A stretch of DNA of 52,052 bases from Marinobacterium sp. (GTDB lineage: Bacteria > Pseudomonadota > Gammaproteobacteria > Pseudomonadales > Balneatricaceae), in NCBI GenBank assembly GCA_025800125.1, contig JAOXSF010000085.1, positions 1 to 52,052 of the forward strand. Direction: 5' to 3'. The notes under the pieces are model-generated. The model saw only the letters and a program-made list of their open reading frames with translations, was not told where the DNA came from and ran no database searches. Both the position numbers and the translations under genes were made by a program. Positions 1 through 9,492 of this stretch are shown in pieces. Within the stretch, counting starts at the first letter, position 1, and the number at the start of each line of letters is the position of its first letter.

Positions 1-104
1 CTTTGTATGTTTCACGTTTCAAATTATAACGATAGCCATGGATCATGGCAGGCACTGTATTGCCCGTTCGGCAATTCATTAAGCAAAAAACTGTTCATAT
101 TAAA

Positions 105-120
105 GGAGGCTTTCGCCTCC
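105..120 (-). terminator. Hairpin after osmoprotectant operon
   Basis: A perfect 6-bp stem (GGAGGC/GCCTCC) lies about 130 bp past the stop of the last gene of the minus-strand operon. Read on the minus strand the loop is GAAA, a stable GNRA tetraloop, and the stem is followed by a short TTTAA tract. It is a plausible but weak intrinsic terminator because the T-run is short. The rest of bases 1-248 shows no convincing gene. Confidence 0.45.
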
Positions 121-248
121 CGCGCTATCCTTCCCCGCACTGGAAGTACGGGGCTTGTCGCGCATTCTGGTCAGAAAAGCGGCTTTAACGACGCTTTGCG
201 GCAGGGACACCACCCCTGCAAAATTTTTCCAGCCATCTACAGGTGGCC

Positions 249-1151
249 TTACAGCATGCCCTGCTGCTTCAGAAATTCGGCAGCGACCTCTTCAATGGAG
301 CGCTTGTTAACGTCTACTTCACCGTTCAGGCGGGTCATGGTGGCGTTGTCCAGACGGCTGGACAGATCATTCATCAGCTCACCCACCTGTGGGTATTTTT
401 CCAGCGTGTCTTTACGAATTACCGGCACAATGGAGTAGTCCGGGAAGAAGCCTTTATCGTCGTCCAGTACCTTGAAGTTGAAGGCACCAATACGGCCATC
501 AGTGGCGAATACCAGTGCTATATCGACCTCTTTTACCCGCAGCGCGTTATAAGCCAGACCCGGGTCCATCTTCTTGATCTCGGAGCGTTTGAACTTCACA
601 CCGTACTCTTTCTGGAACGGCTTGAGGCCGTCCGGACGTACCGGGAACTCAATACTGGTGGAGAACGTCATACGGGTGCCGCTGTTAATCAGTGCAGCCA
701 GCTCGGTCAGGGTGCTGACATCGCGGGTGCGCTCATCATCAGCGCGTACTGCCAGCGCGTAGGTATTGTTAGCACGAGACGGGTTCAGCCAGATCAGCCC
801 CTGTTCACCGTCCAGTTTTCTCACGGTATTGTAGGCTTCCTGTGCGCTCATTCGATCCTTGATCTTGTTAAAGCTGCGCAGTGAAGTACCGGTGTATTCC
901 CAGTACAGATCAATCTGGCCATTGAGCTGAGCTTTACGCAGTACGCTGGAACCCATACCGTCGCGCTTGTCGACATCAAAGCCTTTGCCTGTCAGCAACT
1001 GCTCGGTCATCGAGGCCATCAGCAGCTGTTCGGTATAGCCTTTGCCACCAACGACCAGGTCAGCCGCCTGTACAGAGGTTGCACCGAACGCAACCGCCGC
1101 TGTAAAGGCGAAGGTGCCAAAGCTTTTTTTAATCAGCTCTTTTCTTATCAT
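249..1151 (-). CDS. Osmoprotectant ABC transporter, substrate-binding protein
   Basis: Periplasmic binding protein of a glycine betaine/choline-type (OpuAC/OsmF-like) ABC importer. Residues 1-29 form a signal peptide ending in SVQA, followed by the typical opening strand DLVVGGKGYTEQ and the family motif DLYWEYTGT near residues 80-90. The 300-residue length is normal. It is the last gene of a four-gene minus-strand operon, 147 bp after the second permease. Such systems import betaine, choline or related quaternary amines under osmotic stress. The ligand cannot be deduced from sequence reading alone. Confidence 0.9.
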   Translation of the reverse strand: MIRKELIKKSFGTFAFTAAVAFGATSVQAADLVVGGKGYTEQLLMASMTEQLLTGKGFDVDKRDGMGSSVLRKAQLNGQIDLYWEYTGTSLRSFNKIKDRMSAQEAYNTVRKLDGEQGLIWLNPSRANNTYALAVRADDERTRDVSTLTELAALINSGTRMTFSTSIEFPVRPDGLKPFQKEYGVKFKRSEIKKMDPGLAYNALRVKEVDIALVFATDGRIGAFNFKVLDDDKGFFPDYSIVPVIRKDTLEKYPQVGELMNDLSSRLDNATMTRLNGEVDVNKRSIEEVAAEFLKQQGML

Positions 1152-1298
1152 TATGAATACTCCTCAGAGTGTCTGGAACGCCTGCAATGCAAGCAGAAAG
1201 ATCATCACCGCAGCGTACCTGTCAGCAGACAGCCTGAGTCACTGCGATGATGTAATTTAAGCCACAGGCCCTGGTCGCCAGAGCAGTGAGCTGGTGAG

Positions 1299-2042
1299 CT
1301 AGTGAGCCGGACGCTGACGCAGCGGGTTAACACCCTTGCTGACCAGCACAAAGGTCAGTGCGCCCAGCACAAAATCAACCGTAACCGCCAGCAGCGCCGT
1401 CGGTATTGCACCGGCCAGCATCATCGCCTGCTCATCAACGGCAATACCGGTGAAGATCAGTTCACCCAGGCTGGTGCCACCAATCAGAAACGCCAGCGGC
1501 GCGGTGCCAACATTGATCGCCAGCGCCGTACGGATACCAGCCATGATCACATAAAGCGCATTGGGCAGTTCTACCTGCCACAGCATCTGCCGGGGCAGCA
1601 TACCCATACCACTGGCAGCTTCCTTCAGGTGCACCGGCACTGACAGCAGGCCGGTATAGGTATTGCGCACAATCGGCAGTAGCGTTGCCACCAGCAGGCC
1701 CAGAATGGCCGGGCTATTGCCGATACCCAGCAGACTCATGGACAGCGCCAGCAGAGCCAGCGTTGGCACTGTAGTACCAATGTTCAGCACCTGCATGGCA
1801 TTTTCCGCCACATGACTGAAGCGAGGACGACTGAGCACAATCCCCAACGGCACCCCGATCAGTACCGCCAGACCACCGGATACGGCGGTCAGTTTGAGGT
1901 GCTCGACCACCAGATAAACCACATCCTCTTCATATTCCAGCATCTCTTCCAGAAAGCCACTACGTTCAGCCCAGACGCCAAACAGAAAGATCAGCAGCAG
2001 CATTCCATAATAGAGGTAACGTCGCATCTGTTGTGCCAGCAT
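1299..2042 (-). CDS. Osmoprotectant ABC transporter, permease
   Basis: Inner-membrane permease of the MetI/OpuBB type (247 residues, about six predicted membrane segments). The coupling-helix region is visible in LKEAASGMGMLPRQMLWQVE, the EAA-loop that contacts the ATPase. The ATG start lies 3 bp after the stop of the ATPase gene, so the genes are probably translationally coupled. It has a longer N-terminal extension than the other permease of the operon (3181-3849) and likely pairs with it as a heterodimeric channel. Confidence 0.88.
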   Translation of the reverse strand: MLAQQMRRYLYYGMLLLIFLFGVWAERSGFLEEMLEYEEDVVYLVVEHLKLTAVSGGLAVLIGVPLGIVLSRPRFSHVAENAMQVLNIGTTVPTLALLALSMSLLGIGNSPAILGLLVATLLPIVRNTYTGLLSVPVHLKEAASGMGMLPRQMLWQVELPNALYVIMAGIRTALAINVGTAPLAFLIGGTSLGELIFTGIAVDEQAMMLAGAIPTALLAVTVDFVLGALTFVLVSKGVNPLRQRPAH

Positions 2043-2045
2043 CGC

Positions 2046-3167
2046 TTACCCCTTTGCCCGGTAGGTAGCACCCAGATGATGGGTGATACCACGCTGGGTA
2101 ATATCGCCAACCAGGCGGCCTGACGCATCCACCACCGGCAACCAGCTGCTGTCGGCAGTAAACATCTGCGCCACTACGGTACGCAGATCATCACTCTGGC
2201 GGGCAATACCATGCAGGCCCTCATAATGCTCACCACACAGGCCCTGATGGTTCCAGGCAATATCACGGGTAATAATGCCAATTGGTTCACGCCTTTCATT
2301 GGCCAGGGTAATGGAACGGTGTTCAAAACGCTCCATGATTGCCAGCGCTTCAGACAGGCTCTGCTGCGGTGTCACAAAAGTCGGCACTGGCCCCATCACC
2401 TGTGCCGCCGTGACCAGCTGCAATCGCTTCAGAGTACGGTCACTGCCAACAAAACCGGCGATAAAGTCACTGGCCGGGTGGGCCAGAATATCGTCCGGGC
2501 TGGCGTACTGTTCCAGCTTGCCGGTACGGAAGATCGCGATTTTATCACCCATTTTTACCGCTTCATCAATATCATGGCTGACGAACATGATGGTCTTGTT
2601 CAGCTCGGCCTGCATTTTCAGAAACTCGTCCTGAATCACTTCACGGTTGATCGGGTCGATGGCACCAAATGGTTCATCCATCAGCATCACCGGTGGATCA
2701 GCCGCCAGCGCCCGGATCACTCCGACCCGTTGTTGCTGACCACCGGACAGTTCATTAGGGTAGCGCTTGAGGAAGGTTGCCGGGTCCAGTGCTACCATAT
2801 CCAGCAGCTCTTTTGCCCGCGCCTTGTAGCGCTCTGGCTGCCAGCCCAGCAGGCGTGGAACCACACTGATGTTTTCCTCAATGGTCATATTCGGAAACAG
2901 GCCAATCTGCTGAATCACATAGCCGATATTGCGGCGCAGGTCGACGGTATCCATCGCCGTGGTGTCCTGGCCATCAATAAATACCCGGCCCGAAGTCGCC
3001 GGAATAATGCGGTTGATCATCTTCAGCGTGGTCGTTTTACCACAGCCAGACGGGCCCAGCAGGACACAGATTTCACCCGCGGGCACTTCCATGGAGATAT
3101 GGTCAGCGGCGGTAATGGTGCCGTCCGGGGTGTCAAAAATCTTGGTCAGGTTATCAAGTCTGATCAT
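2046..3167 (-). CDS. Osmoprotectant ABC transporter, ATP-binding protein with CBS domains
   Basis: Energising ATPase of the importer (OpuCA/ProV family, 373 residues). Walker A GPSGCGKTT is at 38-46, the Q-loop near 86, the signature LSGGQQQ at 140-146 and Walker B MLMDEPFGAID from 161. The C-terminal 120 residues form a tandem CBS module. In OpuA-type transporters CBS domains gate transport in response to ionic strength, so osmotic control here is an inference from the family. It sits between the two permease genes, with 13 bp to the upstream one. Confidence 0.92.
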   Translation of the reverse strand: MIRLDNLTKIFDTPDGTITAADHISMEVPAGEICVLLGPSGCGKTTTLKMINRIIPATSGRVFIDGQDTTAMDTVDLRRNIGYVIQQIGLFPNMTIEENISVVPRLLGWQPERYKARAKELLDMVALDPATFLKRYPNELSGGQQQRVGVIRALAADPPVMLMDEPFGAIDPINREVIQDEFLKMQAELNKTIMFVSHDIDEAVKMGDKIAIFRTGKLEQYASPDDILAHPASDFIAGFVGSDRTLKRLQLVTAAQVMGPVPTFVTPQQSLSEALAIMERFEHRSITLANERREPIGIITRDIAWNHQGLCGEHYEGLHGIARQSDDLRTVVAQMFTADSSWLPVVDASGRLVGDITQRGITHHLGATYRAKG

Positions 3168-3180
3168 CGGTAGTCGGTCC

Positions 3181-3849
3181 TTATCCCATTACCTTCATGC
3201 CTTTTGGCGTGAATTTTTTCTGTACCCATAACAATGCGTAATCGGCAATAATCGCCAGCAGGCTTACCGCCACCGCACCAATAATCAGCTGGCGCGGGTC
3301 GGTCTGCGAAATGCCTCGCTGGATATAGGTACCCAGCCCACCTGCGCCGATATAGGTCGCAATTGCCATCACCCCGATATTCATCACCACGGCAGTACGT
3401 ACACCCGCCATAATGACAGGGACAGCCAGTGGAATTTCCACCATTTTCAACCGCTGCATCGGCGTCATACCAATACCACGAGCCGCTTCGCGCAGCGCCG
3501 GGTCAACATTGTTAATGGCGGTATAGGTGTTACGGATAATCGGCAACTGCGAATACAGCAGCACAGCGATAATGGCAGGCAGATAACCGATCCCCTGACC
3601 GATCACGGACAGAATCGGAATCATCAGGCCAAACAGTGCAATGGATGGAATGGTGATAATCACCGACGCCACATACAGCACCAGATCAGCAGCACGCTGG
3701 TTCTGGGTAATGGCGACCCCAATCGGTACGCCGGTGATAATCGCCAGACCAACCGCGATACTGACCAGCATCAGATGCTCCAGCGTCAGCGCCATGACCT
3801 GGTCCAGGTTCTGAATCAGAAAATCAAGCGTTTCCAAACAGGCCCCCAC
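3181..3849 (-). CDS. Osmoprotectant ABC transporter, permease (first gene of operon)
   Basis: Second MetI-type permease, 222 residues, with the EAA-loop LREAARGIGMTPMQRLKMVE. The start is uncertain: the longest frame begins with GTG at 3849 without a clear ribosome site; a TTG four codons later, preceded by a G-rich stretch, is an alternative. It is the promoter-proximal gene, and the divergent dcm gene lies about 420 bp away. Confidence 0.87.
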   Translation of the reverse strand: MGACLETLDFLIQNLDQVMALTLEHLMLVSIAVGLAIITGVPIGVAITQNQRAADLVLYVASVIITIPSIALFGLMIPILSVIGQGIGYLPAIIAVLLYSQLPIIRNTYTAINNVDPALREAARGIGMTPMQRLKMVEIPLAVPVIMAGVRTAVVMNIGVMAIATYIGAGGLGTYIQRGISQTDPRQLIIGAVAVSLLAIIADYALLWVQKKFTPKGMKVMG

Positions 3850-4271
3850 GTTTATTGTTATTTATCTTCAATCGTTGATATTCAGGCCATCGTGCTTCGC
3901 AATGCGGTACGACGGTCCCCGCTCCTGCTGTGCATGGGTATCATCAGGAAGATTCGCGCCCGAAGTAAATAGCGCGTTATACAGCAGAAGGTAACGCCAG
4001 CAAGCGTGGCGAGGTGGTGGAGACAGATAACGTCATCTCCGTCAAAGAGGCGGCTATTAAGCCATAAAATGACAGCAGGGTTAACCTTTATAACGCGATG
4101 ACACCCATCTGCATCAACACAGACAACCATTCTCTGCCACCGTTGAGCACCGCTACGGATACTGCGGGTTCAAAACAGATCAGGCACCACAACAGAACCT
4201 CTGATATGCAGTGCTGCTGCAATGCGGGGAGAATGGTAGAATTGCCGTCGATTCAGACTGAGACTCCGGTG
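3850..4271. other. Intergenic region between osmoprotectant operon and dcm
   Basis: About 420 bp between divergent genes. No convincing coding sequence is present; an 82-codon minus-strand frame here looks like chance. GCGTTATA near 3972 recurs inverted as TATAACGC near 4089, and a partly palindromic GATAACGTCATC lies near 4027. These could belong to operators for either side. No clear -35/-10 pair was recognised. Confidence 0.5.
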
Positions 4272-5627
4272 ATGACTTCATACCCGCAAGATGCCGAGCT
4301 GCTAGGCCAGCTGCTGTCGATCTATGATGCCCGCTACCTTTCCCGCCACCTGGACCAGATTGCCAACGGGCAATGGACACCGGCACGCCTGAAAAAACTG
4401 GCGACTGGTGGTAATGTCCAGGGGCTGACCGGGCCGGAGTACATGTCACTGCATGAACTGCTGCCCAGACCACCACAGCACCATGGCAATTACGACTTCC
4501 GTTTTGTCGATCTGTTTGCTGGTATCGGTGGTATTCGCAAAGGGTTTGAAGCCATTGGCGGTGAATGTGTGTTTACCAGCGAATGGAACAAGTTCGCAGT
4601 ACGCACCTACAAAGCCAACCATTACTGCGACCCTCAGCGCCACAGCTTCAATGAAGACATTCGCAGCGTCACCCTGTCCGACCAGCCGGACATCAGCGAA
4701 GAAGAGGCCTATGCCCATATCCGTGCGCAGATTCCCGCCCACGATGTACTGCTGGCCGGTTTCCCCTGTCAGCCCTTTTCTATTGCTGGAGTTTCCAAGA
4801 AAAACTCGCTGGGCCGCGCCCATGGTTTCGAGTGTTCTACCCAGGGTACGCTGTTCTTTGATGTTGCCCGCATTATCCAGGCCTGCCGTCCGGCTGCGTT
4901 TGTACTGGAAAACGTCAAAAATCTGAAAAGCCACGACAAGGGCAATACCTTCCGGGTGATTGTAGAAACCCTGGACGAGCTCGGTTACTGGGTGGCAGAT
5001 GAAAATGATATGAACCCCCGTGATCCGAAAGTGATCGACGGCCGTCATTTCCTGCCTCAGCACCGTGAGCGCATTGTTCTGGTTGGCTTCCGCAAGGATC
5101 TTGATATTCACCACGGTTTCTCACTGCGGGATATAAAGAGCCAGTACCCGACCCGGCGGCCAGCGCTGGGTGAGCTACTGGAACCGGCGGTCGATGACAA
5201 ATACATCCTCACACCAAAACTGTGGGAATATCTCTACAACTACGCCGCCAAACATAAAGCCAAAGGCAACGGTTTTGGCTACGGACTGGTCAATGAAGAC
5301 AGCGTTACCCGCACCCTGTCTGCCCGCTACTATAAAGACGGTTCAGAGATTCTGGTCGACCGGGGCTGGAATTTCAGTGTCGGTTTCCACGACCTGATCA
5401 ACCAGGCTAACCGGCCACGGCGTCTGACACCACGCGAATGTGCCCGGCTGATGGGCTTTGAACAACCCGGTGGCAGCACTTTCAGAATTCCGGTGTCAGA
5501 TACTCAGGCTTATAAGCAGTTTGGTAATTCGGTTGTCGTACCAGTATTCGGTGCCGTAGCACAGCTGATGAAACCGTTTATCGAGCGGGCACGGGTCGCT
5601 GAACGAGCAGCCCATAACACAGACTGA
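4272..5627 (+). CDS. dcm: Dcm-like DNA (cytosine-5) methyltransferase
   Basis: A 451-residue C5-methyltransferase closely resembling E. coli Dcm along its whole length, including the N-terminal segment before the catalytic domain. Motif I FAGIGG is at 82-87, the catalytic motif GFPCQPFS has Cys166, ENVKN follows, and the C-terminal block GNSVVVPVF is present. By family knowledge it methylates the inner C of CCWGG. I chose the ATG at 4272 because homology to Dcm begins there; the frame is open to 4098 but that extension looks non-coding. A vsr gene follows 65 bp downstream, as in enterobacteria. No restriction endonuclease gene is next to it. Confidence 0.93.
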   Translation: MTSYPQDAELLGQLLSIYDARYLSRHLDQIANGQWTPARLKKLATGGNVQGLTGPEYMSLHELLPRPPQHHGNYDFRFVDLFAGIGGIRKGFEAIGGECVFTSEWNKFAVRTYKANHYCDPQRHSFNEDIRSVTLSDQPDISEEEAYAHIRAQIPAHDVLLAGFPCQPFSIAGVSKKNSLGRAHGFECSTQGTLFFDVARIIQACRPAAFVLENVKNLKSHDKGNTFRVIVETLDELGYWVADENDMNPRDPKVIDGRHFLPQHRERIVLVGFRKDLDIHHGFSLRDIKSQYPTRRPALGELLEPAVDDKYILTPKLWEYLYNYAAKHKAKGNGFGYGLVNEDSVTRTLSARYYKDGSEILVDRGWNFSVGFHDLINQANRPRRLTPRECARLMGFEQPGGSTFRIPVSDTQAYKQFGNSVVVPVFGAVAQLMKPFIERARVAERAAHNTD

Positions 5628-5692
5628 TCACCACATTACACTGCAAGCCTGACCAGCCGTCAGCAACAGACACTCCCACAGGAACGCCAGGC

Positions 5693-6217
5693 ATGACCGA
5701 TATTGTCGATAAGGCCACCCGCTCCCGTATGATGTCCGGCATTCAGGCCAGAAACACCCGGCCTGAACGCCTGTTGCGCAGCCTGTTGCATCGCGCCGGG
5801 TTCCGCTTCCGGCTACATGACAAGCAGCTGCCCGGCAGCCCAGACCTGATACTGCCACGCTATCGCACCGTCATCTTTGTCCATGGCTGCTACTGGCACC
5901 GCCACCCGCGCTGTAAACTGGCTTACACCCCGAAAACCCGTACCGAATTCTGGCAACAGAAGTTTAACGGCAATGTCGCCCGTGACCGGCGCGATACTGA
6001 TGCACTGCTGCAGGCAGGCTGGCGGGTAGTCATCGTCTGGGAGTGTGGCCTGCGCGCCGTGGCAAAAGGCGACAAAAATCTGGACTGGCTGATACAGGAG
6101 CTACGGGATAATCCGCCGACAATCGTTATCAGGGCAGATGTCAAAGAAGGTGTCAGAGCAACTTTCAGCACCGGTATCAGAATTGAATGGCCTGTACTGA
6201 CCGGGAATAGCCGTTAG
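5693..6217 (+). CDS. vsr: Very short patch repair endonuclease Vsr
   Basis: The 174-residue product nicks 5' of the T in T:G mismatches that arise when 5-methylcytosine in Dcm sites deaminates. Family landmarks are visible: D51 (GSPDLILP), H64-G-C66 and W68-H69, C74, and C118 (WECGL), matching the metal site and structural zinc of E. coli Vsr. It lies 65 bp after dcm, so methylation and repair are probably expressed together. The C-terminal 20 residues are not family-conserved. Confidence 0.93.
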   Translation: MTDIVDKATRSRMMSGIQARNTRPERLLRSLLHRAGFRFRLHDKQLPGSPDLILPRYRTVIFVHGCYWHRHPRCKLAYTPKTRTEFWQQKFNGNVARDRRDTDALLQAGWRVVIVWECGLRAVAKGDKNLDWLIQELRDNPPTIVIRADVKEGVRATFSTGIRIEWPVLTGNSR

Positions 6218-6228
6218 CTCCTGGCAGG

Positions 6229-6273
6229 CTAGCTCTTAACACGTTAGCTCTTAGCACGTTAGCTCTTAGCACG
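6229..6273. repeat. 15-bp tandem repeat, three copies, after vsr
   Basis: Three head-to-tail copies of TTAGCTCTTAGCACG (the first has C for T at position 1 and A for G at position 11) begin 11 bp after the vsr stop codon. They lie in non-coding DNA between vsr and the convergent MNT gene. This is one of several short tandem duplications at gene ends in the window. Confidence 0.9.
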
Positions 6274-6310
6274 TCACCACCCAGCGGGTTAACCATCTGC
6301 CCGTTGCTTC

Positions 6311-6619
6311 TCAGCCGTTCACCGGGAAGGGTTCCATGCCATCCTGTGTCAGACGCTGGCGAAATTCCCTTGAAGTACGATGCCAGTCGAGCACATCCAC
6401 TCGAATATCCAGCTCAGACTCTTCAAACGCATCCATCAGCTGATAAAAACGGGTAACGGGCAATTTTTCCGGGCCATGAATCATCAGGTCAAGGTCCGAC
6501 CACTTACGGGCCGTCCCCCTGATACGAGAACCAAAAACCCAAACCTTTTCGTCTGGTTGCAGAAATGTCTGCAGCACCTGAACAGTCAACTGTTGCTGTC
6601 TGGGTGTGAGATCAATCAT
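6311..6619 (-). CDS. MNT-type nucleotidyltransferase (antitoxin-like, HI0073 family)
   Basis: A 102-residue minimal nucleotidyltransferase. The hallmark G-S-x10-D-x-D motif is at residues 30-44 (GSRIRGTARKWSDLD), with a further acidic VDVLDW downstream as the third carboxylate region. The start at 6619 is chosen because homology begins at MIDLTPRQ and it overlaps the stop of the upstream HEPN gene by 8 bp, indicating coupling. In studied HEPN/MNT pairs the MNT protein neutralises the HEPN RNase, in some cases by adding AMP to it. That role is inferred here. Confidence 0.88.
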   Translation of the reverse strand: MIDLTPRQQQLTVQVLQTFLQPDEKVWVFGSRIRGTARKWSDLDLMIHGPEKLPVTRFYQLMDAFEESELDIRVDVLDWHRTSREFRQRLTQDGMEPFPVNG

Positions 6620-7031
6620 TGCGGCTGACCAGAGCCTGTTGCAGCGCTTGAGCAGAAGGCAGAAATAATGATGCGATTTCGTGTACCTCAGCTGCCACAA
6701 CAGGGTCATACACATGGGATGTACGGTTACGAGCACGGTGGAACAACATCCACTCATCCACATCACAGAGCAGACGGTGTTCTGCCGCCAGACGAAACAG
6801 TTCTCGCCGGGTCAGCCCTTCAACATAGGTTGAGCCGATATTATGCTCCAGCCAGCGCTTCATAAACTTCCAGCACAATTCATAGGAGAACTCGAAGTTC
6901 TGGATAACTCCGGCAATAAACGTATTTCGCTGTGCATCCGTCAGCATGGCCATAAAGGCTTCGTTGTCAGTATCTGCCAGTGCCTGCTCCATTGATAGCA
7001 GTGCCTTATTCAGTGCGGTCAGATCCAGCAT
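6612..7031 (-). CDS. HEPN-domain protein (HI0074 family, toxin-like)
   Basis: A 139-residue all-helical HEPN protein annotated in relatives as nucleotidyltransferase substrate-binding protein. The R-x4-H motif RNRTSH is at 101-106, preceded by the family blocks FEFSYELCWKFMKR and RRELFRLAAE. The ATG at 7031 is preferred over one two codons upstream because GGAG lies 8 nt before it. It overlaps the MNT gene by 8 bp. Together they form a candidate type VII-like toxin-antitoxin pair next to a DNA methyltransferase. Confidence 0.88.
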   Translation of the reverse strand: MLDLTALNKALLSMEQALADTDNEAFMAMLTDAQRNTFIAGVIQNFEFSYELCWKFMKRWLEHNIGSTYVEGLTRRELFRLAAEHRLLCDVDEWMLFHRARNRTSHVYDPVVAAEVHEIASLFLPSAQALQQALVSRND

Positions 7032-7349
7032 AGTCATGGCTCCATTGTTCAGAGGGTGGCCAGCGGCCATCCAGCACAGATGATTTAGTGTACAGCTTTA
7101 GAATAGCCTGCCAGGATAAGTTATTCACAATACGAAAAACACCTCTGACTTACCCCCATTTTCAGTGTGCAAAACTGTGTTTTACACATTCACAGATAGC
7201 TGCATCCCATACCAGATAAGCGATAGCCAGATGCGATCAAAAAACGATCAATTCATGTATTCGCGGTACTTATCCGGTTTTCCACAGAGGTTTTTCCTTT
7301 TTTTCCACTTACTTAACCACAGACAAACCCCGCAATTTTATCCACAGAT
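7032..7349. promoter_or_regulatory. Intergenic region upstream of HEPN/MNT with palindromic and DnaA-box-like motifs
   Basis: The 318-bp region between the HEPN start and the rhlE stop has no gene. An interrupted inverted repeat, GTGTGCAAAAC then GTTTTACAC, lies at 7165-7187 and could be an operator for the HEPN/MNT pair. DnaA-box-like 9-mers occur at 7121 (TTATTCACA), 7278 (TTTTCCACA) and 7338 (TTATCCACA, exact). Parts of this sequence resemble the region 9729-9795. Functions are inferred. Confidence 0.35.
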
Positions 7350-8708
7350 TCAGCCTTTACGGCCTTTTTTCGGGCTGCGTGTGGACAGCAATGATGGGCG
7401 GATACCGGGTTTGCGCGGCGGCTCCGGCTCGCTGTTATCCTGTGCCACGGCTTTTTTCTGTTTTGGTTTTGTTCCTGGTGGGGTTTTCTGGACACCACGG
7501 CTCTGTTTTGCAGCCCGCGCCCTTTTGCCCGGCATGGCATCTTCAAAAAGTACAGACTGGCCCTGATCATCTTTCAGCGCAGGCAATGGCTTGAGCTTCA
7601 GTACCCGTTTAATCAGGGTTTCAATTTCGGCCAGAAAACTGCGCTCATCCGGGGAAACAAAGGTAATGGCCTGACCGCTGCTACCGGCACGGCCAGTACG
7701 ACCGATACGATGCACATAGGCTTCGGCCTGTTGTGGTACATCGTAATTCACCACCCGTGGCAGCGCTTCAATATCCAGTCCACGGGCAGCAACATCCGTA
7801 GCTACCAGAATACGGATACCACCCGACTTGAACTGCTCCAGTGCCTGCATCCGTTCACGCTGTTTTTTATCGCCATGGATAGCCGCCGCACTGATACCCG
7901 CATCCTGCAAATGCTCGGTTACCATATCGGCGCGCTTCTTGGTACGGGCGAACACCATCACCTGCTTCCAGCCACCATTGCTGATCATATAACGCAGCGC
8001 CTGCGCCTTATCACGGTTATCCACAGCGTAGGTAATCTGCTGTACGCTCTGAGCCGCGCTGTTACGTTTGTGGGCCTTAAACCATCTGGCCTCTGTGGTC
8101 AGCTCACGGGCCAGTTTTTCCACCGCCGGGCCAAAAGTGGCCGAGAACAGCCAGGTCTGACGCCGGGCCGGGATTTTCTTTACCAGCTGCTTTATATCGT
8201 TGATAAAACCCAGATCCAGCATGCGGTCTGCTTCATCCAGTACCAGGGTTTCCACCTGTTGCAGGCTGATTTCGCCCTGGGCAATCAGATCCAGCAGACG
8301 GCCCGGGGTCGCCACCAGCACATCGGTGCCACGGCGCATCTGGTGCATCTGGGTGTCCATGCGCACCCCGCCAAACACCGCCACCGTCCGCACCCCCTGC
8401 GCAGCGCCATACTCAAAGAAGCTTTCTTTGATCTGAATCGCCAGTTCACGGGTGGGGGCCAGTACCAGCGCCCGCACAGGACGCACCTTTTCCGCAGTCG
8501 GAACAGCATTGAAACGATGCAGCAGTGGCAGCGCAAACGCCGCTGTTTTACCGGTACCGGTCTGCGCTTCCGCGATCAGATCATCCCCCGCCAGCGCAGG
8601 CTCAATAGCCTGGGCCTGAATCGAGGTCGGCTTGCTGTAACCAAGGGCCTGCAGGGTCTGCTGCAGTTGTGAATTAAGGCCAAGGCTGGCAAAAGAAACG
8701 CTGGACAT
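7350..8708 (-). CDS. rhlE: DEAD-box ATP-dependent RNA helicase RhlE
   Basis: A 452-residue DEAD-box helicase with the full motif set: the F..L....GY.KPT.IQ Q-motif, AQTGTGKT at 48-55, DEAD at 158-161, SAT, and HRIGRTGRAG in the second RecA domain. The basic C-terminal tail (about residues 390-452, rich in K, R and P) is typical of RhlE and likely binds RNA. RhlE acts in ribosome maturation and RNA decay. The ATG at 8708 (MSSVSFASLG) is chosen because the helicase homology starts immediately; frames upstream are not conserved. Confidence 0.9.
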   Translation of the reverse strand: MSSVSFASLGLNSQLQQTLQALGYSKPTSIQAQAIEPALAGDDLIAEAQTGTGKTAAFALPLLHRFNAVPTAEKVRPVRALVLAPTRELAIQIKESFFEYGAAQGVRTVAVFGGVRMDTQMHQMRRGTDVLVATPGRLLDLIAQGEISLQQVETLVLDEADRMLDLGFINDIKQLVKKIPARRQTWLFSATFGPAVEKLARELTTEARWFKAHKRNSAAQSVQQITYAVDNRDKAQALRYMISNGGWKQVMVFARTKKRADMVTEHLQDAGISAAAIHGDKKQRERMQALEQFKSGGIRILVATDVAARGLDIEALPRVVNYDVPQQAEAYVHRIGRTGRAGSSGQAITFVSPDERSFLAEIETLIKRVLKLKPLPALKDDQGQSVLFEDAMPGKRARAAKQSRGVQKTPPGTKPKQKKAVAQDNSEPEPPRKPGIRPSLLSTRSPKKGRKG

Positions 8709-8839
8709 GGAACAGACTCGCACAAGCTGGATAGACGAGGCTGCATTCTAGCGGGAGAGAAGCGTTCAGGCGAGGTTGCGCGCCAGCTTACTGGCACGCA
8801 TGGGTACAGACCATCGCTGGTACAGGCAGCGACAGCCTG

Positions 8840-8876
8840 AAAAAGCGCATGCAGAAAGAAGGGGGCTTCTGCATGC
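8840..8876 (-). terminator. Intrinsic terminator of the DUF3365 gene
   Basis: A perfect 10-bp stem, GCATGCAGAA/TTCTGCATGC (8847-8876, 10-nt loop), is followed on the minus strand by GCG and then TTTTT (8840-8844). It begins 20 bp after the DUF3365 stop codon. It should separate that gene from rhlE. Confidence 0.75.
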
Positions 8877-8895
8877 TCAGCTATAACGGTATCCC

Positions 8896-9492
8896 TCAGA
8901 GATTCACCAGCACTTTCTGCAACGAGAAAGCTCCACGCAGGTCTCCGGCATTAAAACCACGGGCCTGGTCCTGTGGATAAAGTGCATCCAGCTTCTCAGC
9001 CAGCGCCGGTTTGATCTTGCTGCCATGACAGCCCAGACACTGCTGACCCACCGGAATCGCTTTCATCATGCGGAACACTTTCTGGCCTTCATCATTCACC
9101 ACCACCTGACTGAACGCCAGTTTTTTCAGGTTGGCGCCGGCAGCAGCCTGGCTGGCGAACTGCTCCAGCACCCGCTGTTCCCACTTATCAGGTGCATTGT
9201 TCGGGTTGCGCAGTTTCAGACTGGTACGGCTGACAGTCCAGCCTTCCTGCTGAGAAACCTGAGCGGTAATGGGTGCCGCTTTGGTGTTACACACCTGAAT
9301 AGCTGCAACCGGGCCGCCTGCCTTGACCGCTGCTTTCAGTTCACCGCCCAACTGACCGGCCAGCGCTTTGATAACGGTTTTGGCTTCACCCTGCAGCTGG
9401 GGAATATTCAGCGTTTCCTGTGCAGTGGCGGTAGTGGCAACGGAAAGTGCAGTCAGCGCGCAGAATGCGCTGCTCGCCCAGAGTCTGTTCAT
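8896..9492 (-). CDS. Periplasmic DUF3365 (Tll0287-like) haem-binding protein
   Basis: A 198-residue exported protein. Residues 1-24 are a signal peptide (TATAQE cleavage region). The DUF3365 domain follows, with the haem-attachment motif CLGCH at 152-156. Tll0287-type proteins bind a c-type haem in a PAS-like fold and are thought to act as redox or gas sensors. The gene stands alone with its own terminator. Its partner cannot be deduced from the neighbourhood. Confidence 0.82.
   Translation of the reverse strand: MNRLWASSAFCALTALSVATTATAQETLNIPQLQGEAKTVIKALAGQLGGELKAAVKAGGPVAAIQVCNTKAAPITAQVSQQEGWTVSRTSLKLRNPNNAPDKWEQRVLEQFASQAAAGANLKKLAFSQVVVNDEGQKVFRMMKAIPVGQQCLGCHGSKIKPALAEKLDALYPQDQARGFNAGDLRGAFSLQKVLVNL

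Noticed and set aside
3882-4130. An 82-codon minus-strand frame before dcm
   Set aside because: No homology features and it lies across the divergent promoter region.
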